Of a DNA stretch of 16,294 nt, positions 8,291 to 16,294 are shown piece after piece. A program made the translations under genes and the position numbers. Every line of letters begins with the position of its first letter. Positions within the stretch are counted from its first letter, which is position 1. The DNA is taken from assembly GCA_029747585.1 (NCBI GenBank), contig JAPEVF010000977.1, positions 1-16,294 of the forward strand. The letters are read 5' to 3'. This DNA comes from Pleurotus djamor. Lineage: Eukaryota; Basidiomycota; Agaricomycetes; Agaricales; Pleurotaceae. The notes under the pieces were generated by a model. It worked only from the letters and a program-made list of their open reading frames with translations. It was not told where the DNA came from and ran no database searches.

Positions 8291-8559
8291 TAGTCAAGAA
8301 AATTACGGGTCACACTGCTTGATGAGGTGGTCAAATTTCCACCATCTGGTACGACATGTGGAGCGTCTGTCATGTCTTGGTCAAGTCGAACGATTATTCG
8401 AAGACTTTATATTCAGAGACGGCCGAATTGTTGCAATCTTCAGTGCGGAGAAGTTGAGACTCAAGGGGAACTCTTGCAACGTGACGATGTCGCCACCTTA
8501 CTCCAGATTCCTGTCGTCCATGCAAGGCTAGTCTATAGTGATCCAACAGGGCTAGAAGG

Positions 8560-8860
8560 CCGATTCCTGAAGGGCGCAATCTGTCAAAGAACTTGGAAAC
8601 TTCGTGGAGGGATCACTCACCCGGAGGTAAGAATGTCGATAGGTCCTTTTGTGGCCGAAGGTACCCAAGGCGCAGTGAGTGGGGGAAGTGGGGTCTCCAT
8701 TTCTCCTTGGCTTATCCGACCCATGGAGACAGACATGATTTGAAAATTGAAAATCAAGCGCAATGTTCGATGGAGCGGCTGCCGAGATTGGGGAAGAAGG
8801 CGCGATCAGAGCGACGGTTCAGCATGTTGACGAGGCGGCCAAAGTCACTGTCAATTCGAC
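8560..8860 (+). pseudogene. Upstream unit of a duplicated, unrecognised gene (broken)
   Basis: Related to 8985-9210 on the same strand, about 375-400 bp away. Shared features are an exon end with the donor-like GTAAGAATGTCGATA (8627 here, 9025 there), a segment HG(D/E)R....K(I/T)E, and AA.(E/K)I..EG.IRAT. Between the last two segments the reading frame changes near 8770, so this unit is broken as read, unless an unseen intron explains it. Synonymous differences against the other unit (CGC/AGA for Arg, GAG/GAA, GGT/GGC, ATC/ATT) indicate plus-strand protein coding. No family is recognised. Confidence 0.45.
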
Positions 8861-8895
8861 GATAACTGTTATCCACGAGTCTTTGGGCCATGTTA

Positions 8896-9490
8896 GGGGA
8901 ACATCGGGGACGGGCAGGACTGCGCCAATCGTTGGAGAGTACGTTGGGTCACTGCGCCGCAGCCCGACTTGGACATCTGTGGAGTAATAATAGAGCTCCT
9001 TGACCGAGACCACTTGACCGGGATGTAAGAATGTCGATATGTCCTTTGGTCGAGACTTCTGAGGGCTAGCCAAAAGCGTTTGCTTTTGCCGTTGCTTATC
9101 GAGGCTCATGGGGAACGCTATTTTAAAACGGAGGACAACGTGCAATGGGCGGCTGGCAAGATCGTGAATGAAGGTTTGATCAGAGCGACGATAGAAAGTC
9201 CAGGCTCCGAGAGCCTTGCTGAGACCAGTGTCTGTCAGGTGGCGACAGTGTCCTTCTCCTTCGTCCTTGAATGGGATAGTTGGGAAAGGTGACGTAACGA
9301 CGATGGATCGGTTCCTGAGATCAGATGCGAACAGCATGAGACAGCATGCGAGTGCAGGCGTATGTTGAGCCGTGTGGGGCAATTGACAATGATCTTCAAC
9401 GGGTTTGAAGGGCTAGTCGGGACCGATCCATCTCTGGAGACGGATGGACACCTACTTACACGGTTGGTGTTTCAAGTCGGTCGTCCGTAA
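8896..9490 (+). CDS. Unrecognised spliced gene, 3' part (5' end not found)
   Basis: Three exon pieces join in frame: from ~8896 to 9024, 9070-9288 and 9358-9490, with introns 9025-9069 (45 bp, GTAAGA..TAG) and 9289-9357 (69 bp, GTGACG..CAG). The product reads WRVRWVTAPQPDLD, ELLDRDHLTGIQKRLLLPLL, EAHGERYFKTEDNVQW, AAGKIVNEGLIRATIE, FSFVLEWDSWERRMLS and ends FQVGRP. The second intron removes the TGA that otherwise ends the frame at 9290. No ATG lies in frame after the stop at ~8894, so an upstream exon is needed, possibly through the TTAG acceptor there, which may join it to the unit at 8560-8860. The family is unknown to me. It could be live or a pseudogene. Confidence 0.45.
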
Positions 9491-9880
9491 AATGCGTTTC
9501 TCTGATAAGACAGCCACATCGGAGTAAGAGCGTTGTTGGCGGAAGTTTCGAAGTCATCATTGCGACTATGATCGCTCGAATAGGGTAATCTACATGGGGG
9601 AATAGTTGTGGCCACGGCAGAATGTGGAAACCGGTGGACCTTGGTGGATATATATACTTCTTCGGTTGCGAATACTGTCTATGAGACCGGGGAAGCTGTG
9701 ATACCTGTGCTGACATCTACTCGAGAGGATTATCGATGCGAATATCCATGAAGCCTCAGGTCATTCAGGCTGACTTGTGCCATTCGATAACGGCTGGAAA
9801 AACAAATTAGAGACTCTGTAGTTAGTACAAAGATAAGGCTAAGATAGGCCGTTTACCGCGAAAGTTTTCATTCTGCCTGT
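9491..9880. other. Intergenic region
   Basis: No convincing gene. A minus-strand frame of 86 codons (9716-9456) has no motif. ATATATAT near 9650 could be a TATA element but has no gene attached. Confidence 0.4.
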
Positions 9881-9881
9881 T

Positions 9882-10234
9882 ATGCAGGTCGCAGCGGTCC
9901 ATTGCATCCGGAGATTGGATCAGTCCAAGGCGAATGACAGATACTCCGTTGTGAAATTATACCCATGGCATTCGCAACGGAATTCTATGTCGCCCAACAT
10001 GATTTCCATGGGTTCTACTCCTCCACATGTGAATCGTTGGGGGTTCCTTGACCAGGTATGGCTAGCGTTGGTGGGTCCTCATCGTCAGTATTATGTCTCA
10101 GGGGATACATGAGTCGTACCAATCCTCATATGGCCAACTTGAAGGATTTGAAGCGAAAATTTGAAGAGTCTGAACGCATCGTGGCTGCAGGGACAACGTT
10201 CACGGCAGGCGCGCTATTTCAGGCGTGGGAATGA
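9882..10234 (+). pseudogene. Possible gene remnant with a 58-codon open frame
   Basis: The frame from ATG 10058 to TGA 10234 encodes 58 residues, including HMANLKDLKRKFEESERI and VAAGTTFTAGALFQAWE, with a charged helix-like composition. A second ATG in the same frame is at 10109. Upstream in the same frame, separated by one TGA near 10050, is MAFATEFYVAQHDFHG and further open sequence, while another frame (9882-10112) is open over the same stretch. It may be a decayed gene or one missing its introns. No family is recognised. It ends about 150 bp before the HMGR start. Confidence 0.25.
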
Positions 10235-10386
10235 TTAACCAAACTGGGAATATTCCAAGTGGTCTATTTATTGCGGCAAGAAAAGTCGTCCCACTCCCTT
10301 TCCCCCGAACCACCATTTCCCCTCCTGCTCATCGCTGTCCACGTCGTTGAAGGGCATTTTTGGTCCCTTCGTCATCTCGTTCGACA
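10235..10386 (+). promoter_or_regulatory. Proximal promoter / 5' UTR of HMG-CoA reductase gene
   Basis: Short region with a perfect palindrome GGAATATTCC near 10247, a TATTTATT sequence near 10264 that could act as a TATA element, and a C/T-rich tract (about 10290-10330) of the kind common before fungal starts. I saw no clear sterol regulatory element. GGAATATTCC fits the minimal nGAAnnTTCn heat-shock half-site pair, but two units are weak evidence. Confidence 0.35.
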
Positions 10387-13300
10387 ATGTTTCGGACACT
10401 CCTGCGACCGTTCGCGATATACGCGGCGTATTCTCCAATAGAAACGATCGTCTTCTTCTTCGTTGTCGGCACCCTCGCATACTTCCACATTCTATCTGCC
10501 ATAAAGACTTCTGCGTTTTTGACGTCGCCTTATCCAAATGCTAGCCCTTACTCGTCGTCCGAAAGCCCGTACTCGGTTGCTTCTGAGTCGGCCACTGTCC
10601 CGACTGGTGAATTCATCGTTGGGGATTCGACCCTGAATTTTGGTGTTCGACCTGCCTTCGCGGCATTCCGCGATGGCAGATGGGTTCCTGTGAGGGAGGA
10701 CAAGTGGCTCTATGGAGAAGATGACGGACTCAGTGATGGTGCACGGTCGGTTGAGCTCCAACCAATCGTTTTCGCGCTTGATGTATGTCCCAAACTTTGG
10801 GACCCTCCAATTTTTCTCATCATTCGGCACGCTTATTTTTTTTTGTCAGAAATCTATCAGTAAAGAGTTGACGCTATTAACTCCACCACTGCCGACCTCT
10901 GTCACCAACTTCACGGCACACTTGACCTCTACTTTCGTTTCCTCCCGCGGGAACACATACTCTGCATTATGCCATGTTCCCTCACCCTCTATCAACGACG
11001 CAAATAGCGAAGAACTGCCCGAAGTGCAATGCTTCTCTACGTCCCCCCNGCCTATCCCGATCTGAACGCGCCTTGACACACACTCTTAGCTTCGCTCGAG
11101 ACGGACGGGATGAATTCGTTTCCTCCGTCCTACGCTCATCACAGGGCTCCCCATTCGCTGTGCCGACCGATAATTCTGGAACCGAGTATGTTCTTGTCCC
11201 CCCATCACATACATCAGCAAATCCGGTTCCATCTCCATACCCCGGTTCGGCGTCTGCCAACCATGTGTATGGTCAATCACTGCCATGGTTTGCTTACGCT
11301 GTTCGTACGCTGGTGCTACGGTTCTACCATCTTGCACTCAAAGCGGATTCTTTGGACATCCTTCTGATCCTCATGGGTTATGTCTTGATGCATTTGACTT
11401 TCCTTGTCCTCATCCGTCGATCTCGGGCCTTGGGCAGCACATTTAGTCTCCCTGGGGGTATCCTCAGTTCGGGGGTTCTGGCTCTCCTGCTCAGCGTACC
11501 AATCGCCATGGCCAGTGGAATCAAAATCGATTTCGTTGCCCTGACCGAATCCCTGCCTTTCCTGGTTTGCACGGTTGGTTTTGACAAGCCAGTCCGATTG
11601 GCCAGAGCTGTCTTCGAGCACCCAGAGGTATTCCGAAGTGTCACCAATTCGAAGATCAAAGACAAGCATGCTCCGCCGCCCGGGCAACTCAAACCTTCCG
11701 CGCGTATTGTTCTTGAGTCTCTGTCCGCGGTTTATGCTCCTATCATCCGGGACTACTTGTTGGAGATTATTGTTCTGACAATTGGCGCCAATAGCAAGGT
11801 CCGTTTTCATTCATTAACTGGAATGCAGAACTGCAGCTGATGCAACCATTCTCATCTTTTCCTATGTCTTCCTCCGTTTCTTTTTGTTTGATTGATACCC
11901 GGTGACTTGATCGGATAGGTCGGCGGACTGAAAGATGTCTGCGCCTTGGCTGCCATCGTCTTGGGCATGGATTGCTTCCTGATGTGTACCTTCTTGACGG
12001 CTATCTTGGCTATCATGGTCGAGGTGAGTACTTCTGTCGTCATCAGTCTTGATACCACGCGAAGCTTGTCACATGATCGCGATGGTCCTCTGATCATTCA
12101 AGCCTTCGCGTGCTTTTAACCTTTTCACTTGCTGTACTATCGCTGATTTGACCTTGCCCGATATGTAGGTTCGAAGAATCAAACAAGTTCAGCTCCATTC
12201 GCGGTCCCGTCGTAATTCGCAGTCCAATGGTGTTGTTCCCTCGCCATTCTCTAGGTCTGCGTCCTTCATTGGGGATTCGTTTGTGCCCGCCCCTCTCCCT
12301 GCCAAATCCTCGTCGATCTTGAGGCGACCGGAATTCACCGCCGAGCCTCAATCTAACGATTCTGCCAATGGTGAAGCCAACGTACTGCGCACATTGTCTC
12401 GCAAGCTTTCCTCCTCTGTCATTGGGGTCAAAGCATCCATTCATCAACCACGTAATACGAAAGCCTTGGAGAACCTCGCTAACAAGCAGGAAAACCCCGT
12501 TGCCCGGCTCAAACTACTTCTCATTGCCAGCTTCTTGACGCTACACATCTTGAACTTGGTTACTCCATTGACGACCCCCATGAAGTACACTCCAAATAGC
12601 TCGAGCGTTGCTCCTAAGCCTCGCAAGGTTGACATTACCGCTCCTGGTATCCGCGCCGTCTTGGACAACCTTGCCGAAGCCGAGCATGGTGGTGACTTGC
12701 TTGTCAAGGTTCATCCCGCTATCAACATCCGCGTCGTACCCCACATCTCGTTGAACCCATCTCCCCTTGCTGTTGCTCAGGAAGAGCCCTCTTCCCGCTT
12801 CGATAACTTCATGAGCGGATGGACGCGTCTTGTTGGCGATCCCGTCCTGAGCAAGTGGATTGTGGTGGTTTTGGCGCTGAGTATCAGCTTGAACGGTTAC
12901 CTCCTCAAGGGTATTGCGTTGGGCATGACTATGCAACACCTCGGTTCCGTTGCCGGCGTTAGGTTCTCTCCTGGCGATGATAAGCTGAAGGAGAAGATCG
13001 AGGAAATCAAGAGCGATGGGGCAAAGGAACGTGAGGCCAAGGAGGTTGCTCAAATCAGGGATACGGAGAGGAGAGTCGTTGTCCGAAGGAAAGGAAGCGT
13101 GGATGCCGGTGACAAAGGTGTTACGAGTGGTATCTCCGTCATTGCCCCCGTCAATGTCCCCGTCAATTCCGTTCTCCTAGGAGCACCGTCGCCGATTCCG
13201 GTCAGACCTCGCCGGTCCTCCATCGTCCGTGAATCCTCCACTTCTTCCTCAGACTCCGATGACAACGCTCTCCAAATCAAACCGAAGTCCAAGGCTATCG

Positions 13301-14956
13301 TCGACGCGTCTGCCGTCCTTGTCGACGCCGAAGGTAACGAGCTCGAACATGTCGTCATTCGCTCGCTATCCGAGTGCATCGATATCTTCGAAAACGGTCC
13401 CAAACCTGTCGGTGTTGCTTTGAGCATGCTTAACGACGAGGAGGTCATTATGCTCTGCGAAAACGGCAAGATTGCTGCGTATGCTCTTGAGAAGGTCCTT
13501 GGGTCAACAGAACTGGAACGCGCGGTCAGGATTCGTCGTGCCCTCATTTGTAAGTTGTCAATGATTTTAACTCGTTTTAACTTTCTCCTAAACGTTCTCC
13601 TTCACACCCAGCTCGCGCATCGGCCACGAAGACCCTTGAACACTCCCTCGTCCCCTTCACGAATTATGACTATGGTCGTGTACTTGGCGCCTGTTGCGAA
13701 AACGTGGTTGGATATATCCCCCTTCCTTTCGGTATCGCAGGACCCCTCAAGGTTGACGGCAGACTCGTTCCCATCCCTATGGCCACGGCTGAAGGCACTC
13801 TCGTCGCTTCGACCTCTCGTGGATGTAAAGCCCTCAATGCTGGCGGAGGAGTCACTACCGTGATTACCCAAGATAACATGACTCGTGGTCCCGCCATCGA
13901 CTTCCCTTCTATCACCGAGGCTGCTCGCGCGAAGGCTTGGATCGCATCCGAGTCTGGCTATGCCACTATCAAGACGGCCTTCGAGAGTACTTCGCGCTTT
14001 GCTAAGTTGAAGAGCTTGAAGACTGCTATGGCTGGCCGTACCTTGTTCGTTCGTTTTGCAACTGCTACTGGAGACGCCATGGGAATGAACATGATCTCGA
14101 AGGGAACGGAGAAGGCGTTGGAGGTTATGCAACGGGAGTTCCCTGAGATGGTTGTCCTTGCTTTGAGCGGTAACTATTGTACGGACAAGAAGCCGGCTGC
14201 TATCAATTGGATTGAGGGAAGAGGGAAGAGTGTGGTTGCCGAAGCTGTCATCCCGGGCAAAGTTGTGAAGAGCGTCCTCAAGACCACCGTCGAGTCTCTG
14301 TGCAATGTCAATGTCAAGAAGAACTTGATCGGTAGTGCTATGGCTGGCAGCGTTGGAGGGTTCAACGCTCATGCTGCGAACATCTTGACTGCGATCTTCC
14401 TCGCTACCGGACAGGATCCTGCTCAGAACGTCGAGAGTTCAAATTGTATGACTTTGATGGAACCGTGCGTCTTTTCGTCAATCCTGCCGATCATTAATTG
14501 AACTGACCTTACCCTGTTCTCAGGACAAATAATGGCGAGGACCTTCTTATGACCGTGTCCATGCCCTCTATCGAAGTCGGCACTGTCGGAGGTGGTACCG
14601 TCCTTGCTCCCCAAGGTGCCGTGCTGGAGATGCTTGGCCTCAAGGGTGCCCATCCCACGCATCCGGGCCAAAACGCTCAAGGCCTCGCCCGCATCGTTGC
14701 CTCTGCTGTCATGGCTGGTGAACTCTCCTTGATGAGTGCTTTGGCCGCTGGTCATCTCGTCCGTGCCCATCTTGTGCACAATCGCAGCCAAGTCAATACC
14801 CCAGCTCCTTCTCAACCCGTCACCCCTGCACCATCATCCCCGGTACTCGCTGCGTCGAAGCCTCTCAGCGCCGTAACGCCGTCATCTTCGACGAGCATGG
14901 AAACGTTACCACCATACTCTCCAGGTCCTGCTCCAATATCGGAGAAAAAGGCATAA
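10387..14956 (+). CDS. 3-hydroxy-3-methylglutaryl-CoA reductase (class I, NADPH), ER membrane
   Basis: Reduces HMG-CoA to mevalonate, the committed step to sterols and terpenoids. Six exons: 10387-10782, 10850-11798, 11919-12023, 12169-13549, 13612-14464, 14524-14956; introns 67, 120, 145, 62 and 59 bp. About 1371 residues once the N at 11049 is discounted. Order: TM1 (~18-37, [19 protein letters not shown]); Ser/Thr-rich loop; sterol-sensing domain (~299-483, ending LAIMVE); more TM segments (~597-617, ~713-735); charged cytosolic linker; catalytic domain (~900-1320). Active-site residues match human HMGR: Glu ~1004 (ATAEG), Asp-Lys-Lys ~1135-1137 ([11 protein letters not shown]), Asp ~1212 (GQDPAQNV), His ~1310 (GHLVRAH). 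DAMGMNM and GTVGGGT are present. HNRS keeps the Ser matching the AMPK-type site (human Ser872), suggesting control by phosphorylation. The tail after ~1317 is Pro/Ser/Thr-rich. The start matches fungal N-termini ([13 protein letters not shown]). Near-certain identity; exon 2 needs a one-base correction. Confidence 0.97.
11049..11049. other. Ambiguous base causing apparent frameshift in HMGR exon 2
   Basis: A single N follows six C (11043-11048). Before it exon 2 reads in one frame (..CFSTSP), after it in the next ([14 protein letters not shown]..). Removing one base restores a continuous frame across the exon and makes the total coding length divisible by three with all five introns. The N is therefore most simply an uncertain homopolymer length, not a biological mutation. 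Confidence 0.85.
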
Positions 14957-15148
14957 GGATTCACGATATTTGCTTTACTGACTTTCCGGAATACCGATAC
15001 CTAATATTCACCCCTCATACATTATATTCAAGCTCTCATTGACGCTGCTACACTGCTGCCCCTAGACCTTCTGGATATGATGTGTATGTCCTTGTGCTTC
15101 ATCTTGTTCCCTTGCCACCTTACTACAACACATCACACACGTCCACGT
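14957..15148 (+). other. 3' flank of HMG-CoA reductase gene
   Basis: AT-richer sequence after the stop, with ATATTCA and TACATTATATTCA segments around 15003-15030 that may serve polyadenylation. No exact AATAAA was seen. No gene-like frame. Confidence 0.4.
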
Positions 15149-15240
15149 CATACCTAGATGAAACGTTGCGAAACGTACAAAATCCTGTATTTATACCTCA
15201 TCTTAATGGATTATACGCACCTGAAGACACGAATTTTGGC
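15149..15240 (-). repeat. Inverted repeat element, right copy
   Basis: Reverse complement of 6755-6843. The core 15149-15211 differs at only two of 63 positions. It carries the TATA-like GGTATAAAT in minus orientation. It lies downstream (on the minus strand) of the broken gene copy at 15745-15398, as the left copy lies downstream of paralogue 1. Confidence 0.75.
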
Positions 15241-15397
15241 GTGAAAATCTCATGGGTCCCGACGTATTTAACACGGACGTCGACTGGACGATCGGCATGA
15301 TGACCTTTTCAGAGACACTGTCTTCGAGCAACAGCATCTAAGTACTCATCCCCTTCAGCATCCATATTCCAAGACCATCACCGCAAAACGATCAAAT

Positions 15398-15745
15398 GAC
15401 ATCATACAAGTCCGCTTCAGTGAACTTCATCAATACGGCCTTCATCTGCTCATCGTGGCCAGTCGGTGGGAACTTGGTGCCTGGCTCTCCAATTCTCACT
15501 TCACGACCGCTGACCATCCATGTACTTAGAACGATTCGAGAATATCAGATTTATGCGGAACTCCTGTGCCTTCATGTGGCGACGGTAGCCGTTGCCCAAC
15601 AGAGGACCTCAAGTTGGTCTCGTCAGGTTCCTCAATTCCTAGCGTGGTCGTAATCCTTGGTATGGTTCTACGATCCATGATATAACCAGCTCGAAGGCAG
15701 ACTCGCGGTGGCAGGTCGAGAATTTGAAATTTGGGTGAACAGCAG
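15398..15745 (-). pseudogene. Broken copy of the two-domain gene (domain 2 only)
   Basis: The minus strand matches exon 2 of paralogues 1 and 2 along its length: CTGCTGTTCAC at 15745, then GYIMDRRTIPRITTTLGIEE, a PDETNLRSSVGQR segment, RHMKAQE and a PPTGHDEQMK segment. It is broken by an insertion of about 7 bp near 15725, a +1 change in the segment matching QRLRRHM, small indels near the STWMVS segment, and loss of most of the closing FTGL...WDTV part, including the usual stop. Domain 1 is not found upstream. The intron acceptor region is changed too. It cannot encode the family protein. It lies in opposite orientation to the other copies, on the far side of HMGR. Confidence 0.8.
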
Positions 15746-16100
15746 ATTGGTTGGTGATTGCGAAAGGGTTATGCAGATGTGGCCTGAAGCGCTGAAGGCC
15801 TGATGTCCAGAACACCGTTGTAGTCATTCAACATTGGCTTCTCCTGAAGATAGACATTTCATCACGGTTGCTTGGGCCTTTTCCATAGCAAATGGCATGC
15901 ATCATCCTCTAGGGTGTATTCCTGGTCAGGTGGTGACATGGCACTGTGTTAATGGTGAACGTTGAACAGTCACAGCAAGCAGTCTACATGATGGGTGATG
16001 TAAAATACAATTGATTAGTCCGTGGTCGTAGCAGAAGAAAGTCGACAAAGGCAGCTGCCATTTATGTAGCTACTCTATGCAACATAGGGGTCAAGCTTCA
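15746..16100. other. Intergenic region upstream of the pseudogene
   Basis: No convincing gene. On the minus strand a short frame starting MSPPDQEYTLEDDACHLLW (about 15939 downward, 25 codons) could be a first exon, but no downstream exon was found. Confidence 0.3.
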
Positions 16101-16140
16101 CGCCAATGGCCAGGAGGGTTGCAGGCTCCCATTGGTCAGG
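16101..16140. promoter_or_regulatory. Paired inverted CCAAT boxes
   Basis: CCAATGGCCAGG at 16103 and ATTGGTCAGG at 16131 put two CCAAT elements in opposite orientation 24 bp apart. Fungal HAP/NF-Y complexes bind CCAAT. They may belong to the promoter of a gene beyond the right edge; no gene is attached inside the window. Confidence 0.3.
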
Positions 16141-16180
16141 GGGGAGCGTAGCCCTGTTTGAATACTTTGTTGCGTAGAGC

Positions 16181-16181
16181 N
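16181..16181. other. Ambiguous base beside a T homopolymer
   Basis: A single N precedes six T. Like the N at 11049 it marks an uncertain homopolymer length. No gene is affected inside the window. Confidence 0.7.
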
Positions 16182-16294
16182 TTTTTTGCCTACGATTCAT
16201 ATCGCGAAGTGCCTGGACGGAGGTGATTGGAGGCAAGTTATGCTGTAGAGAGTCAGGTCAGCCGAATGACGATGGTAAAATGCGATTGGTGATC

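Noticed and set aside
8819..9382. 187-codon minus-strand open frame
   Set aside because: The two repeated units it overlaps differ mainly by synonymous changes on the plus strand, and a consistent plus-strand splice model exists. A real minus-strand gene is not excluded.
13602..14372. 256-codon minus-strand frame across HMGR
   Set aside because: Antisense to the highly conserved catalytic exon; a shadow of codon bias.
15396..15653. 85-codon plus-strand open frame
   Set aside because: It is the antisense of the broken family copy and mirrors the antisense frames of paralogues 1 and 2.

Overview
The window looks like nuclear DNA of a filamentous basidiomycete, probably Agaricomycetes. Genes are split by many short introns (45-145 bp) with GTNNGT donors and CAG/TAG acceptors. 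The window carries a large fungal HMG-CoA reductase with a sterol-sensing domain, a cytochrome P450 end, and a C2H2 zinc-finger regulator whose finger sequence is of a kind common in mushrooms. I saw no tRNA, rRNA, CRISPR array or complete transposon.

Layout from left to right. 1-503: last exons of a P450 gene (+), cut by the window edge and damaged near it. 949-2348: spliced two-finger C2H2 transcription factor (+) with two micro-exons. 2797-3460: weak, probably decayed spliced gene (+). 3848-5203: acidic Cys-rich protein (-), three exons. 5726-6532 and 7319-8128: two tandem paralogues (+) of an unrecognised two-domain protein in which each exon encodes one copy of a ~110-residue domain. Fragments of the same gene lie at ~6998-7035 and ~8165-8290, and a third, inverted, broken copy at 15398-15745. 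About 8560-9490: two related units of another unrecognised family (+), with a traceable three-exon end at 8896-9490. 10387-14956: HMG-CoA reductase (+), six exons. 14957-16294: 3' flank, the inverted pseudogene, and possible promoter elements near the right edge.

Only HMG-CoA reductase has a firm metabolic role: mevalonate synthesis for sterols and terpenoids. The P450 could act on terpenoids or anything else; nothing here ties it to HMGR. The rest is lineage-specific or decaying sequence, with local duplication and loss in 5.6-9.5 kb and an inverted duplication on the far side of HMGR. Two single N bases each sit beside a six-base homopolymer. The one in HMGR exon 2 shifts the frame and is most simply a sequencing or assembly artefact.
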